Below, piece by piece: positions 1 through 7,845 of a stretch of 64,000 nucleotides of DNA. Below the pieces are notes generated by a model. That model saw only the letters and a program-made list of their open reading frames with translations. It was not told where the DNA came from and searched no databases. How positions within the stretch are numbered: position 1 is the first letter of the stretch; every line of letters starts with the position of its first letter. Source of the DNA: an uncultured bacterium (GTDB lineage: Bacteria; Vulcanimicrobiota; Xenobia; Xenobiales; Xenobiaceae); NCBI GenBank assembly GCA_934621605.1, contig CAKTUZ010000005.1:50529-114528 (forward strand), read 5' to 3'. The position numbers were made by a program, and so were the translations under genes.

Positions 1-1059
1 ACCGAAATCAGCATTATTGCTGATGGTAAGACTGCTGCCGGTGGCGTTAAGACTTATAAGCTTACTCCTTTCGTGACCATTGAAGGTCTCGATAAATATA
101 CCGATGTTTTGGCTTTCAATTATGCCAGCTATCAGGGCTTAACTTACGAAGGTGTGGGCTATGACGGCGCCAATAAGGGTATCGTTCCCGGCAAGACCAT
201 TAAAGCTACCATCAATGGCGCCGACTACTATGTAGACGAGGCTATTTATGTTACCGATCAGCATCCTGTCGACATCCAAGTTGTCGTTGATGATATTGAC
301 GGTGTGGCTCCCTTCGTTGGTGCCACAAAGGTACCCCTTATCTTCGCCGATAAGGAAAGCTTGGTTGCCGGTAAGAATATTATCAATATGACTGAAGCCG
401 GTACTACTACCGTTGAGCATGTAGCTGTCAACAAGTTGCCTTTCAAAGTTCATGCTGCTGCTTATAGCAAAGATCCTGGTAAGGGTGAGACGCCTGTACT
501 TCCTACTGGCTCTACTGCTTTTGATATTTCCGATTTAACCGGTCTTAAACTCGTCTCTTCTTTACCCGACACAGTCGAAGTTGCCGGTTTGGGCGTCACC
601 GCTAAGAAAGCCGGTTCCACCGCTATTTCCGCTGAGCTTAAGATTGACGAGACCACTACTATTAAGAGCGACAGCAGCAAGGATATTAATGTCGAAGTCT
701 TGTCTACCACTGAGAACCTCACTTTCGCTAATATTGAAGCTGGCCCGAAATTCATGGAAGACATTACTGTAGATACCACCAAACCTCAGAACTTCACTAT
801 GGCTATCTATGGTAAAGTTGGCATGACCTTTGATGCTAAGGACTATGTCGCCGCTCCTATCGAGTACACCGCCGAAACTTATCCCGATGTCGAGGCCCTC
901 GATGCCAGTTTAACTGGTAGTACTTATGAAAAGACCGTTGACAAGAATGAGTATAAACTTCATGTTGATACTACCGCTCCCGCAGCTGCTGTTCCCGTAA
1001 CTGTTAAAGATGCGGCCAGTCTCAAGCCCGCCTTCGCCTCCATCCAGATTAAACCCTAA
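1..1059 (+). CDS. Surface lipoprotein family protein, left-truncated (paralogue 1 of 4)
   Basis: The frame is open from base 1, so the N-terminus, including any signal peptide, lies outside the window; the GTG at 73 is only an internal codon. The visible 352 residues are rich in Thr, Asp, Val and Ala and look all-beta, as in extracellular Ig-like proteins. The segment around IYVTDQ followed by an Asp/Val-rich stretch, and the later PFKVHAAAYS block, match corresponding blocks of the next gene (IYVTDQ; PFIVYATAYT), so the two are paralogues. A strong terminator follows. Function is not recognised; by analogy with its neighbours it is probably an outer-surface lipoprotein. No catalytic motif is visible. 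Confidence 0.75.
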   Translation, partial: TEISIIADGKTAAGGVKTYKLTPFVTIEGLDKYTDVLAFNYASYQGLTYEGVGYDGANKGIVPGKTIKATINGADYYVDEAIYVTDQHPVDIQVVVDDIDGVAPFVGATKVPLIFADKESLVAGKNIINMTEAGTTTVEHVAVNKLPFKVHAAAYSKDPGKGETPVLPTGSTAFDISDLTGLKLVSSLPDTVEVAGLGVTAKKAGSTAISAELKIDETTTIKSDSSKDINVEVLSTTENLTFANIEAGPKFMEDITVDTTKPQNFTMAIYGKVGMTFDAKDYVAAPIEYTAETYPDVEALDASLTGSTYEKTVDKNEYKLHVDTTAPAAAVPVTVKDAASLKPAFASIQIKP

Positions 1060-1130
1060 GATTGATGGCGTAGGATTATGCTTCATCTAGGCTGAGTTAT
1101 ATAACATTACGCCTGGTTGAAGTTAGGTAG

Positions 1131-1170
1131 CAGCCCCCAACTTGTTGTCAAGTTGGGGGCTGTCTTCTTT
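1131..1170 (+). terminator. Rho-independent terminator after first lipoprotein gene
   Basis: A perfect 14-bp stem (CAGCCCCCAACTTG / CAAGTTGGGGGCTG) with a TTGT loop is followed by a T-rich tract. It separates the first and second lipoprotein genes, so each is probably its own transcription unit. Confidence 0.9.
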
Positions 1171-1211
1171 AATATATATATTGGCTTTTTTTGCTCCAAA
1201 TGAAAGGAACT

Positions 1212-2897
1212 ATGTTAAATAATATGAGCCATAAAAATACTTTTCGTTTTGCTGTCTGCGCCGCTGTAGTCAGTGTGGCTTTGGGCTTATTCCTTTCCGC
1301 TTGCGGTGACAGCGGCTCTACCACACCTAATCCTTTGCAACCGGAAGGAAAATCTTATCAAGTTGTCTTTAATTACAATGTGTTAGCCCAAGCTGCAGCT
1401 AAAGCTACCGATATAAAAGCTGATATTGTTACGGTAAAATACGCTTTTTATGGCAAAATTGATGGCGCCGACTTTGTAGAAGGCCCTGAAACCGATCCTT
1501 CTTATATTCATAGCTTTAGTCATGGAGCCGAAGCTGCTGAAGATGTAGTTACTGTCAATAAAGTTGATCCGAGAGCTACTTCGGTGGTAGCTGCTTATTA
1601 CGACGCTAAGGGCAACTTGATAGCCGTCGGTCAAAATGATATTTCTTTTAATGAAGATCGTATCGCTACTGTGGCTGAGCCCGAATTAGACGAAGTAGCT
1701 GACGACAGCATAACTTTTACCGCTAGCAAATACGTTATACCTTTACAAGACACCGTCGTAATGTCTCTTAAAGCTATAGCTGCCAACAAAGAGTACGATT
1801 TGAGCGCTTTTGCTGAAATTAGCGGCTTAGATGAAAATATACTCGCTTTGCAAGAAGGCAACTTAGAAGGCTTCACCTATAAGGGTGTCAAGTATGGCAC
1901 TATTGAAGGTGGCACCATTAGCGCTACTGTTGGTAATACTAAGTGCTTAGTAGGCAATTCTATTTATGTTACCGATCAAACTCCTGCTGCTATTAGCTTA
2001 AAGCCTGCTTCAGTTGAAGGCCATGATATTTTTGCCGGTAGTGATGTCAATGGCCAAAAGTATTATATGCAATACGTTGACGAGAAGTGTTTACTTAGCC
2101 ATTTCCCCTACATAAAGTATCACGCTAATTCTTCTAAGAAACAATACGATCCCATATATTACTATATAAACGAGCAGCCTTTTATCGTTTATGCCACCGC
2201 TTATACTTCCGAAGATCCTACCAAAGGGCCTACTCCCACTATTAAAGATGGACAAATTGGTATCAATATTACCGATGATCCTAACGTTAAGCTTTTAGAT
2301 ATCGAATTTTCCGATCCTGAGTTTATGAAGCATCTTGGCTACAAAATTCAGGCTAGTATAGTCGATAGAACTAAAGTTCATGCCAATAGCGTAAACTCTT
2401 ATAATTATGGCGACGATTACAAAATAACTGCCCAATATGGCCAAGGCGACCAAGCTATAAAGAGCGATCCCATAAGGTTAATTATAGAAGCCGAAGGCGT
2501 AAGGAATGAAGTTATTCAGTTTGCCTCCGTAGAGGAAGGTCAAGAACCTACTTTCTTTGTTCCTTATAACATTGAAGCTAAGAAAACTAAGATCGACTTT
2601 AAGTTGAAACTTATGGGCCTTTCTAGTGTGCTTGTTACCTTTGATGGAGAAGAACCGGTATCTTTCTATACCGATCCTTTGGAAATTCCCGCTGATGTAA
2701 TTGCTGCTGATAAATATCCTGATGTTGTTAAGCAAACTGAGTTTTCCAACTTAATTTATAAGCAGGATGAACCTGGACTCAATGCTTACACCTTAAAAGC
2801 TGAAGGCGAGCTGGAAGCCAATAAAATAGTTAAGCTTTTTATTGAAGACGTGGAAGGCGCTCCGCAGTATTCTTTCATATCTATTACCACTTATTAG
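1212..2897 (+). CDS. Surface lipoprotein with Ig-like/beta-rich domains (paralogue 2 of 4)
   Basis: About 561 residues. The N-terminus has a charged start, a hydrophobic stretch and a lipobox LSAC, predicting signal peptidase II cleavage and lipid anchoring, with a flexible Gly/Ser/Thr-rich linker after the Cys. An N-terminal domain contains YYDAKGNLIAVG, matched by YFDANGTPVGLG in the next gene and YYNSDGKALAYY in the fourth. The central IYVTDQ block and the PFIVYATAYT block match the truncated upstream gene. Start: AAAGGA lies 3 nt before the ATG at 1212 and 15 nt before an ATG at 1224, so either could be used. The role is unknown; it may be an adhesin or surface-layer-like protein. No enzyme motif was seen. 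Confidence 0.85.
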   Translation: MLNNMSHKNTFRFAVCAAVVSVALGLFLSACGDSGSTTPNPLQPEGKSYQVVFNYNVLAQAAAKATDIKADIVTVKYAFYGKIDGADFVEGPETDPSYIHSFSHGAEAAEDVVTVNKVDPRATSVVAAYYDAKGNLIAVGQNDISFNEDRIATVAEPELDEVADDSITFTASKYVIPLQDTVVMSLKAIAANKEYDLSAFAEISGLDENILALQEGNLEGFTYKGVKYGTIEGGTISATVGNTKCLVGNSIYVTDQTPAAISLKPASVEGHDIFAGSDVNGQKYYMQYVDEKCLLSHFPYIKYHANSSKKQYDPIYYYINEQPFIVYATAYTSEDPTKGPTPTIKDGQIGINITDDPNVKLLDIEFSDPEFMKHLGYKIQASIVDRTKVHANSVNSYNYGDDYKITAQYGQGDQAIKSDPIRLIIEAEGVRNEVIQFASVEEGQEPTFFVPYNIEAKKTKIDFKLKLMGLSSVLVTFDGEEPVSFYTDPLEIPADVIAADKYPDVVKQTEFSNLIYKQDEPGLNAYTLKAEGELEANKIVKLFIEDVEGAPQYSFISITTY

Positions 2898-2922
2898 AGT
2901 GATAGTTTTGTAAACTAACTAT

Positions 2923-2963
2923 AAGCGGTTGTACTTTTTGACAAGTGCAGCCGCTTTTTTTTG
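2923..2963 (+). terminator. Rho-independent terminator after second lipoprotein gene
   Basis: A 14-bp stem with two G-U pairs (from AAGCGGTTGTACTT to AAGTGCAGCCGCTT) is followed by a run of T. Confidence 0.85.
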
Positions 2964-3178
2964 TTGGCAGGCTTGGCAGGAGGGAGGGCGCCTTGTTTGA
3001 AAATAGACAAGTTATCTTTATTTTTGCCTGCGCTGGGCTGGCTCTTTTTTCGTGCCAAGTCGGCGGCGCTTGTCTCTTGTAAGCAATTCTCCAGCTGCAA
3101 AGCGGAGAAATGATTTGAGAAATTTTCGCGTTTTTGGGCGCGGTTCAACTCTTTTTATATCTGAGAGGAACAGAAAAT
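2964..3178. other. Structured intergenic leader before third lipoprotein gene
   Basis: This 215-nt non-coding stretch contains several possible stems: TTGGCA with TGCCAA at long range, CTTGT with ACAAG, and a local hairpin TTCTCC-AGCTGCAAAGC-GGAGAA. A GAGAGGAA Shine-Dalgarno lies before the ATG at 3179. No coding sequence is supported; a minus-strand reading frame here has lysine-rich composition and no homologous look. Confidence 0.4.
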
Positions 3179-4783
3179 ATGGCTAAGTCCGCCTGTAAGA
3201 ATCTATATGGCTTTACTGCTTTTGCGGCTGTTGCCGGTTTGGCTTTATGTTTAACTGCCACCGGGTGCAGCGACGATACTTCTAATCCCAATCCTTTTGA
3301 GGCCAATCGCGGTACTGTCACCTACAATTATACTAAAGCCGTAGCCAAAGCAGCCGAGCTCCCCGCCAGCGCTGTCAAAGCTACCTATACTTTTAGTGCC
3401 GGTGATGCTTTGCTCTATGCTGTCGATGCTTCTATCGATAAAATTACAGATGAGGAAGCTACTGTCGGTGAAGCGGTGTCCCGTACAGTTGTTATAGAGC
3501 AAGTGCCTGCCGATGCCGACAAGGTTTCTGTTATGTATTTCGACGCTAATGGCACCCCTGTAGGCTTAGGCGTAGACAGGCTCGATTGGACTTCTACTAC
3601 CACAGGTAAAGCTGCTGTTGTAGATCAGCCCGACTTGGTAGATAGCACCACTATTGCTGCCCAAATTGTCTCTAAACAAATCGTTCCCCAGTTAGTCACT
3701 TCCGCTCCTTGTGTAGATAAGGGCAATTATGTTTGGGTTAAACCTGTTTTGGCTTATAATAACAGTTTGGGGCAGTCGGTCACTTTCGATCTCAGCAGTT
3801 TTGCTACTTATTCTTTGAATAAGAAATATGACGGTCAGCCTACTTATTTAAAAGAGGCCAAGTATGCTTATTATGCTGGTAACAAAGCTGCATCTTTGGT
3901 GGAAACTACTGAAGGTGAAACTACCAGTGAAGGAACTGAAGCTACTGCTAAATCGGCCGCTTCCGATGCTACTCCCGGTTATTACGAAGCTGTCGAGTAC
4001 GGTCAGCAAGAAGTGACCGTCTCTTTAACTGGTTTGGAAGTGTTGGGTGAGCTCGATCCTGTCACTGTCTATATTAGTGATGCCAAGCTTTCCGGCGTAA
4101 CTATAGATGGTGAAGATGATGTATATGTTGTAGTTCCGGATTATGACTTTGGTCAAAAATCCGCAATTGTTTCTGGCCTTAGCCTTGGGGAAATTCCTTT
4201 TAATACAGTTTCTTTCAAAGCTGTAGGTAACTATGTGGGTACTAACGGCCCTAGCTTCACTACCGACGCTAGCCAGTTTGTCAGCTGGAGCGTGGATGAT
4301 AGTCAAGACGTCGTTGCTGCCAAAGATGCTTTAGGTCACTATGTAGTTACCTCTAAAGTTGCTTCTTTGAAAGATATTGCCGTAATTGCTCAGGCTAACG
4401 GTACTTCCGACAAAGTAACTTTACACTCTCTGCCCGCTGCTGCTGATATTAAGGTTAATATCGCCAAAGAAATCGTTTTTGGTACGGTCGCGGATGGTAC
4501 GGTTGATGGTTACTTTGCTGTTCAAACCTCCGGTGGCAAAGTCGATACTTCTTCTTTCAACGTTCCCGATTATAAGAAAGTTAAAATTAGGAACATTGAA
4601 TCCGATCGAGCCGACAGTAAACCTAAAGTGGCCGTAAATGAGAACAATAACGGTTTTTATCTTAGCCTTGATCAAGAAGAGGTCGGAAACAGCGTTTCCT
4701 TCGATATCGTTTACAAAGACGGTAAGAAGATAAATAAAACTGTTTCTAATACGGTAAAAGTAATAGAAGATGTAGAACCGTAA
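3179..4783 (+). CDS. Surface lipoprotein with Ig-like/beta-rich domains (paralogue 3 of 4)
   Basis: About 534 residues starting at the ATG preceded by GAGAGGAA. The signal sequence ends in a TATGC lipobox followed by a Ser/Asp/Asn/Pro linker. The first domain (YNYTKAVAKAAELPASAVKA, then YFDANGTPVGLG, then IVPQ) aligns by eye with the N-terminal domain of the preceding gene (FNYNVLAQAAAKATDIKA, YYDAKGNLIAVG, VIPLQ). A Glu/Thr/Ala-rich insertion lies near residues 245-275, and the C-terminal part is again beta-rich. It is an exported lipid-anchored protein of unknown function, separated by terminators from its paralogues. Confidence 0.85.
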   Translation: MAKSACKNLYGFTAFAAVAGLALCLTATGCSDDTSNPNPFEANRGTVTYNYTKAVAKAAELPASAVKATYTFSAGDALLYAVDASIDKITDEEATVGEAVSRTVVIEQVPADADKVSVMYFDANGTPVGLGVDRLDWTSTTTGKAAVVDQPDLVDSTTIAAQIVSKQIVPQLVTSAPCVDKGNYVWVKPVLAYNNSLGQSVTFDLSSFATYSLNKKYDGQPTYLKEAKYAYYAGNKAASLVETTEGETTSEGTEATAKSAASDATPGYYEAVEYGQQEVTVSLTGLEVLGELDPVTVYISDAKLSGVTIDGEDDVYVVVPDYDFGQKSAIVSGLSLGEIPFNTVSFKAVGNYVGTNGPSFTTDASQFVSWSVDDSQDVVAAKDALGHYVVTSKVASLKDIAVIAQANGTSDKVTLHSLPAAADIKVNIAKEIVFGTVADGTVDGYFAVQTSGGKVDTSSFNVPDYKKVKIRNIESDRADSKPKVAVNENNNGFYLSLDQEEVGNSVSFDIVYKDGKKINKTVSNTVKVIEDVEP

Positions 4784-4823
4784 CAATATTGTGATATTGA
4801 AGATTAATGCTTTTTTAGCGTAA

Positions 4824-4866
4824 AAGGTGGCTGTCTCAGCTCTCTGGGGCTGCCCCTTTTTTTTAG
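4824..4866 (+). terminator. Rho-independent terminator after third lipoprotein gene
   Basis: An imperfect stem (AAAAGG-T-GGC paired with GCC-CCTTTT, with a bulge) is followed by eight T. Confidence 0.7.
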
Positions 4867-4958
4867 ATAAATCTTACTTTTAGGGCAGGCGGAAAATTTT
4901 CAGCCTCGACAAAAGTATTTGGGGTTTTAGTATCAATTTTTATTTGAAAGGAATATCT

Positions 4959-6404
4959 ATGAGTAAAATTTTTCTTAATAAGCGCTCTTGGAAAGTTTTA
5001 GTTACTTTTCTTATAGTGTTGGGCTTGTGCACCGTTTTGAGTGCATGCTCCGACGATGACGAGTTGGCTAATCCCTCTCGCGCTTCTATTCTGGTAACTC
5101 ACGAAATTTCTTCCGCTAAAATAGGAGCTTCGGCTCGTGCTTTAGGTTCCGATATTCACAGTGTGATTTACTATTGCTACAATAGCCAAGGCGTACGCAC
5201 TTTTGGCCCGGCCCAGTTGGTAAAAGCTCACCAAGTGCTTTTGCAAGCCGTTCCAGTTGAATCTACTTCTATTGGCATGACCTACTACAATAGCGACGGT
5301 AAAGCTTTGGCTTACTACAGCCAACCTGTCAGCTTAAAAGTGGGCCAGGTCTATGAAGTAACCAATCCCGAGTGGAAATATCTTGACGAAATCGACAATA
5401 TGGTCGGCTTAGAAATCGCTCAAGACGAGATGCGTTTGCATACCGGCGACGACGCCATTTTCTATGCTTTGGCTTTATTTAAAGATGCCACTAGCGGTAA
5501 GGTTTATCCTCAGCTTTTCACCGGTATGTGCGATTGGAAGAGCAGCAATACTAAAGTTGCTTCTTTAACTAAGCAAACTGACGATGGCGAAAACACTTTG
5601 GGCAACGGCAAGTTCTACACTTTAGCTGCCGGCAGTGCTGACATAAGTGCTACTTTCCAAAAATATACTGATACCGTAACCTTAAATGTTACAGATGCTG
5701 ATATTACGGGAGTAAAATTTGCTGAAACTGAAGTCACTTTGCCTTTAGGCTTGCCTTCTTACGAGTGTCCCTTAATAGCTACTTGGTCTGACGGCGAAAC
5801 TACCGATGTAAGTTACCAGAGCAACTGGAGTTCTAGCAATATCGATCGCGTTTTAGCTAGCTATGGCGCTATCTTCCCCAAATCTTGCCACGAAACTGAA
5901 GAACAGCCTACTACTATTACCGCTACTTGCACTTCCAATGGCAACAGTTATCAAGCTCAGTGTCAAGTTACCGTAGTTAATGGTACTTTCAAAGGTGTAA
6001 GTGTCAATATCGATCCCGAGCCTGTCTATGTGGGTGAAAGTAGTATTATTGAAGTTTTTGCCACTTTTACCGTTAATGGAGCAGAGAAGAGTTACGAAAT
6101 AGATGATTCCAGTTCCTATACAGTAACTTCCTCCGATCCTAAAGTAGCTTCTGTCAGCCTTTACGGTATTTCGTTGGAAGGTTTATCCGTAGGTACTACA
6201 GAGCTGACTGTAAAGTTTGATAGTGGAGAAATTAAGGGAGACATCACTGTTACAGTTCCTGTTATTGAGCGTTCTGCTTCCGGTACTGATGTTGACACCG
6301 ACGAAGATGGTGGTAATGAAGATGGCGATGGGACCGGAGATTCTGAAGGCGACGGCAGCGGCGAAGGGGAAGATGGCGGCGACATCGACATCGGTGGCCT
6401 GTAA
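4959..6404 (+). CDS. Surface lipoprotein with bacterial Ig-like (Big_2-type) repeats and acidic Gly-rich tail (paralogue 4 of 4)
   Basis: About 481 residues from an ATG after AAAGGA. The signal peptide has lipobox LSAC. The first domain contains YYNSDGKALAYY, the same block as in the two preceding paralogues. Downstream, repeated patterns such as W-S-S-N-x-x-V-A-S and S-S-D-P-K-V-A-S-V, followed by GxGxx(D/E)(I/L)(S/T) motifs, are typical of Big_2-type bacterial Ig-like domains found in surface adhesins. The last 40 residues are almost only Asp, Glu and Gly, which could bind divalent cations or act as a stalk. It is the last member of the array; a bidirectional terminator follows. Confidence 0.85.
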   Translation: MSKIFLNKRSWKVLVTFLIVLGLCTVLSACSDDDELANPSRASILVTHEISSAKIGASARALGSDIHSVIYYCYNSQGVRTFGPAQLVKAHQVLLQAVPVESTSIGMTYYNSDGKALAYYSQPVSLKVGQVYEVTNPEWKYLDEIDNMVGLEIAQDEMRLHTGDDAIFYALALFKDATSGKVYPQLFTGMCDWKSSNTKVASLTKQTDDGENTLGNGKFYTLAAGSADISATFQKYTDTVTLNVTDADITGVKFAETEVTLPLGLPSYECPLIATWSDGETTDVSYQSNWSSSNIDRVLASYGAIFPKSCHETEEQPTTITATCTSNGNSYQAQCQVTVVNGTFKGVSVNIDPEPVYVGESSIIEVFATFTVNGAEKSYEIDDSSSYTVTSSDPKVASVSLYGISLEGLSVGTTELTVKFDSGEIKGDITVTVPVIERSASGTDVDTDEDGGNEDGDGTGDSEGDGSGEGEDGGDIDIGGL

Positions 6405-6438
6405 TTTGCTTACCAAACTTCAATAAGTCATAAAAAAT

Positions 6439-6476
6439 GAGCCCTCTGCTTTTAGCGGAAGGGCTCAATTTTTTTT
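6439..6476. terminator. Bidirectional terminator between convergent genes
   Basis: Stem GAGCCCT / AGGGCTC with a 14-nt interior, flanked by A6 on the left and T8 on the right, so it can work for the plus-strand lipoprotein gene and for the minus-strand radical SAM gene. Confidence 0.9.
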
Positions 6477-7581
6477 ACTTTTCTTCAACTTGCCAGCGCT
6501 CTAAGCTGCCGGGAATTTCTGAACTGAGTCGCTCCAAAATAGCTTGCATAGCTTCGCACATAATGGTTTGTCGATCCGGATCGCCGCTGAGTTGGCGCTC
6601 CCAGGCGCAACCTCCGCGACAGAAATGGAACCACTTGCAATTGCGGCAATTGACGGGGATTTGCGCCCAACGTCGGAAAAATTCTATAGCTTTGGGAGAA
6701 GTCATCAGCTCTTTTAAGGTATGCTGATGAATATTGCCTAAGCAGAATTCTTTCATGCCGGAAAATTCGTCGCAAGGGTAGACGTCACCGTTGTGAGCAA
6801 AGCCCACAAAGTGGGAACATTTGCCTTGCAATTTGCAATAATGCGGTGTATGACCGGCCAATTTGCGGGAAATTTCAGAAAGGATACGTACTCGGAAGTT
6901 GGGATTGCCTATAGCCAACCAGCGATCCAAAACGCGCATAATAAAATCTTTATATTGCTTGCCGCTGATTTCTACTTCGAAATGGCCTTCATGGAAACGG
7001 GTTGAGGGAACAAAGTCCATTTCTCGGACGCCTTGGCTTTCGAACCAATCGACCAATTCTTCAGGATGTTCCAAGCCTCGAGGAGTAAGTACGGCCGATA
7101 CGCGGGGATTTATTCCCATTTTGCGCAAATGGGTAATGCCCTTCCATACGGCTTCAAAAGTGCCTTTACCGGCTTGGGTTCCGGCTCTGTATACGCGCTG
7201 TTGATCGTGTAACCAAGGAGGGCCGTCCAAACTGACAGTGACGGCAAAGCCTCTTTTAGCTAAAAGGTCAGCCCACTCATCGTTAATGAGCGTACCGTTA
7301 GTTTGTAAGCCGTGGTAGACGGTACGTCCGGCAAAATACTGATCCACTAATTCCATCGCTTGAGCGAAGCGCTTGACGCCATAGAGGGTAGGTTCGCCGC
7401 CGAACCACAAAAGATGGATAGAGCCTTGAGTATTTTGGGCTACCGCTTCGAGGGATTTTTCTAACGTCGCCCGGTCCATAAAATAACCGGAGCCCAGCTT
7501 CCCATCCTGACAGCAATACTTGCAGGCGAGGTTGCAGGACTCGGTTAATTTAAAGACTGGCCTTAATTGGCCGGAAATCAC
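6475..7581 (-). CDS. Radical SAM/SPASM peptide-modifying enzyme (anSME-like)
   Basis: A 368-residue protein starting at a GTG whose last bases overlap the stop of the upstream small gene (GTGA). The radical SAM cluster motif CNLACKYC sits at residues 16-23. A C-terminal SPASM domain is visible: Cys 249, 255 and 270 (C-x9-G-x4-C), Cys 280, then C-x2-C-x5-C-x3-C at 312-325 and a final Cys 342, the set expected to ligate two auxiliary Fe-S clusters. WFGGEPTL (the GGE motif) and TVSLDGP are typical of anaerobic sulfatase maturases and RiPP-modifying enzymes. No sulfatase is nearby, whereas a 30-residue Cys-containing peptide is encoded directly upstream, so post-translational modification of that peptide is the likely role. 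The bond type formed cannot be read from sequence. Confidence 0.93.
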   Translation of the reverse strand: MISGQLRPVFKLTESCNLACKYCCQDGKLGSGYFMDRATLEKSLEAVAQNTQGSIHLLWFGGEPTLYGVKRFAQAMELVDQYFAGRTVYHGLQTNGTLINDEWADLLAKRGFAVTVSLDGPPWLHDQQRVYRAGTQAGKGTFEAVWKGITHLRKMGINPRVSAVLTPRGLEHPEELVDWFESQGVREMDFVPSTRFHEGHFEVEISGKQYKDFIMRVLDRWLAIGNPNFRVRILSEISRKLAGHTPHYCKLQGKCSHFVGFAHNGDVYPCDEFSGMKEFCLGNIHQHTLKELMTSPKAIEFFRRWAQIPVNCRNCKWFHFCRGGCAWERQLSGDPDRQTIMCEAMQAILERLSSEIPGSLERWQVEEK

Positions 7582-7670
7582 GCCTTAACCCAGCAAACGC
7601 AGTCTTTTTCTTCGGGATCAGCATTGATAGCTGCAGCGATTACAGCATTAACTTCTTTGGTCTCTGCCAT
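7578..7670 (-). CDS. Candidate RiPP precursor peptide (30 aa), substrate of the adjacent radical SAM enzyme
   Basis: A short gene starting at an ATG on the minus strand, with a well-placed AAGGAG 8 nt upstream. The product starts MAETKEVNAVIAAAINADP, a charged, helical, leader-like segment, and ends EEKDCVCWVKA. Its stop codon overlaps the GTG start of the radical SAM gene by 4 nt, so the two are almost certainly translationally coupled. The size, N-terminal leader character and Cys-Val-Cys-Trp core fit a ribosomally made, post-translationally modified peptide whose Cys or Trp residues are targets of radical chemistry. I do not recognise the precursor family. It could in principle be a simple leader peptide, but the Cys/Trp-rich end beside a SPASM enzyme argues for a substrate. 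Confidence 0.8.
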   Translation of the reverse strand: MAETKEVNAVIAAAINADPEEKDCVCWVKA

Positions 7671-7845
7671 TTTGATTTCTCCTTATATTGTAGGCGGCGG
7701 GGTTGAAATGAAAGCAACCTCGTGTATTTTGTCTTTGGCTAGTCGTTATAGGCGGCTCAGCCAAAAAGACGAATGGCCGCCTTCGCTTCCTGAGGAATGC
7801 GCTCCTGCTTTGATTTAGGGCCTTAAGCAAGGGAAGACTCGGCCT
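7671..7845 (-). other. Leader region between transporter gene and RiPP precursor
   Basis: A 175-nt gap on the minus strand. A 6-bp stem GGCGGC / GCCGCC with a 19-nt interior and a smaller TTCCT / AGGAA hairpin are visible, without a T-run, so a clear terminator is lacking. The upstream membrane protein and the precursor may be cotranscribed, or a promoter may lie here; no convincing -10/-35 pair was found. Confidence 0.4.
7679..7684 (-). promoter_or_regulatory. Ribosome binding site of the RiPP precursor gene
   Basis: AAGGAG read on the minus strand, 8 nt before the ATG at 7670; it fixes the start of the small gene. Confidence 0.85.

Noticed and set aside
2915..3148. Minus-strand 77-codon frame before the third lipoprotein
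   Set aside because: Overlaps a terminator and hairpins, Lys/Ser-rich and without a convincing ribosome binding site.
7567..7818. Plus-strand 83-codon frame across the RiPP precursor region
   Set aside because: It is antisense to the start of the radical SAM gene and to the precursor, has no Shine-Dalgarno, and its composition looks like an antisense shadow.
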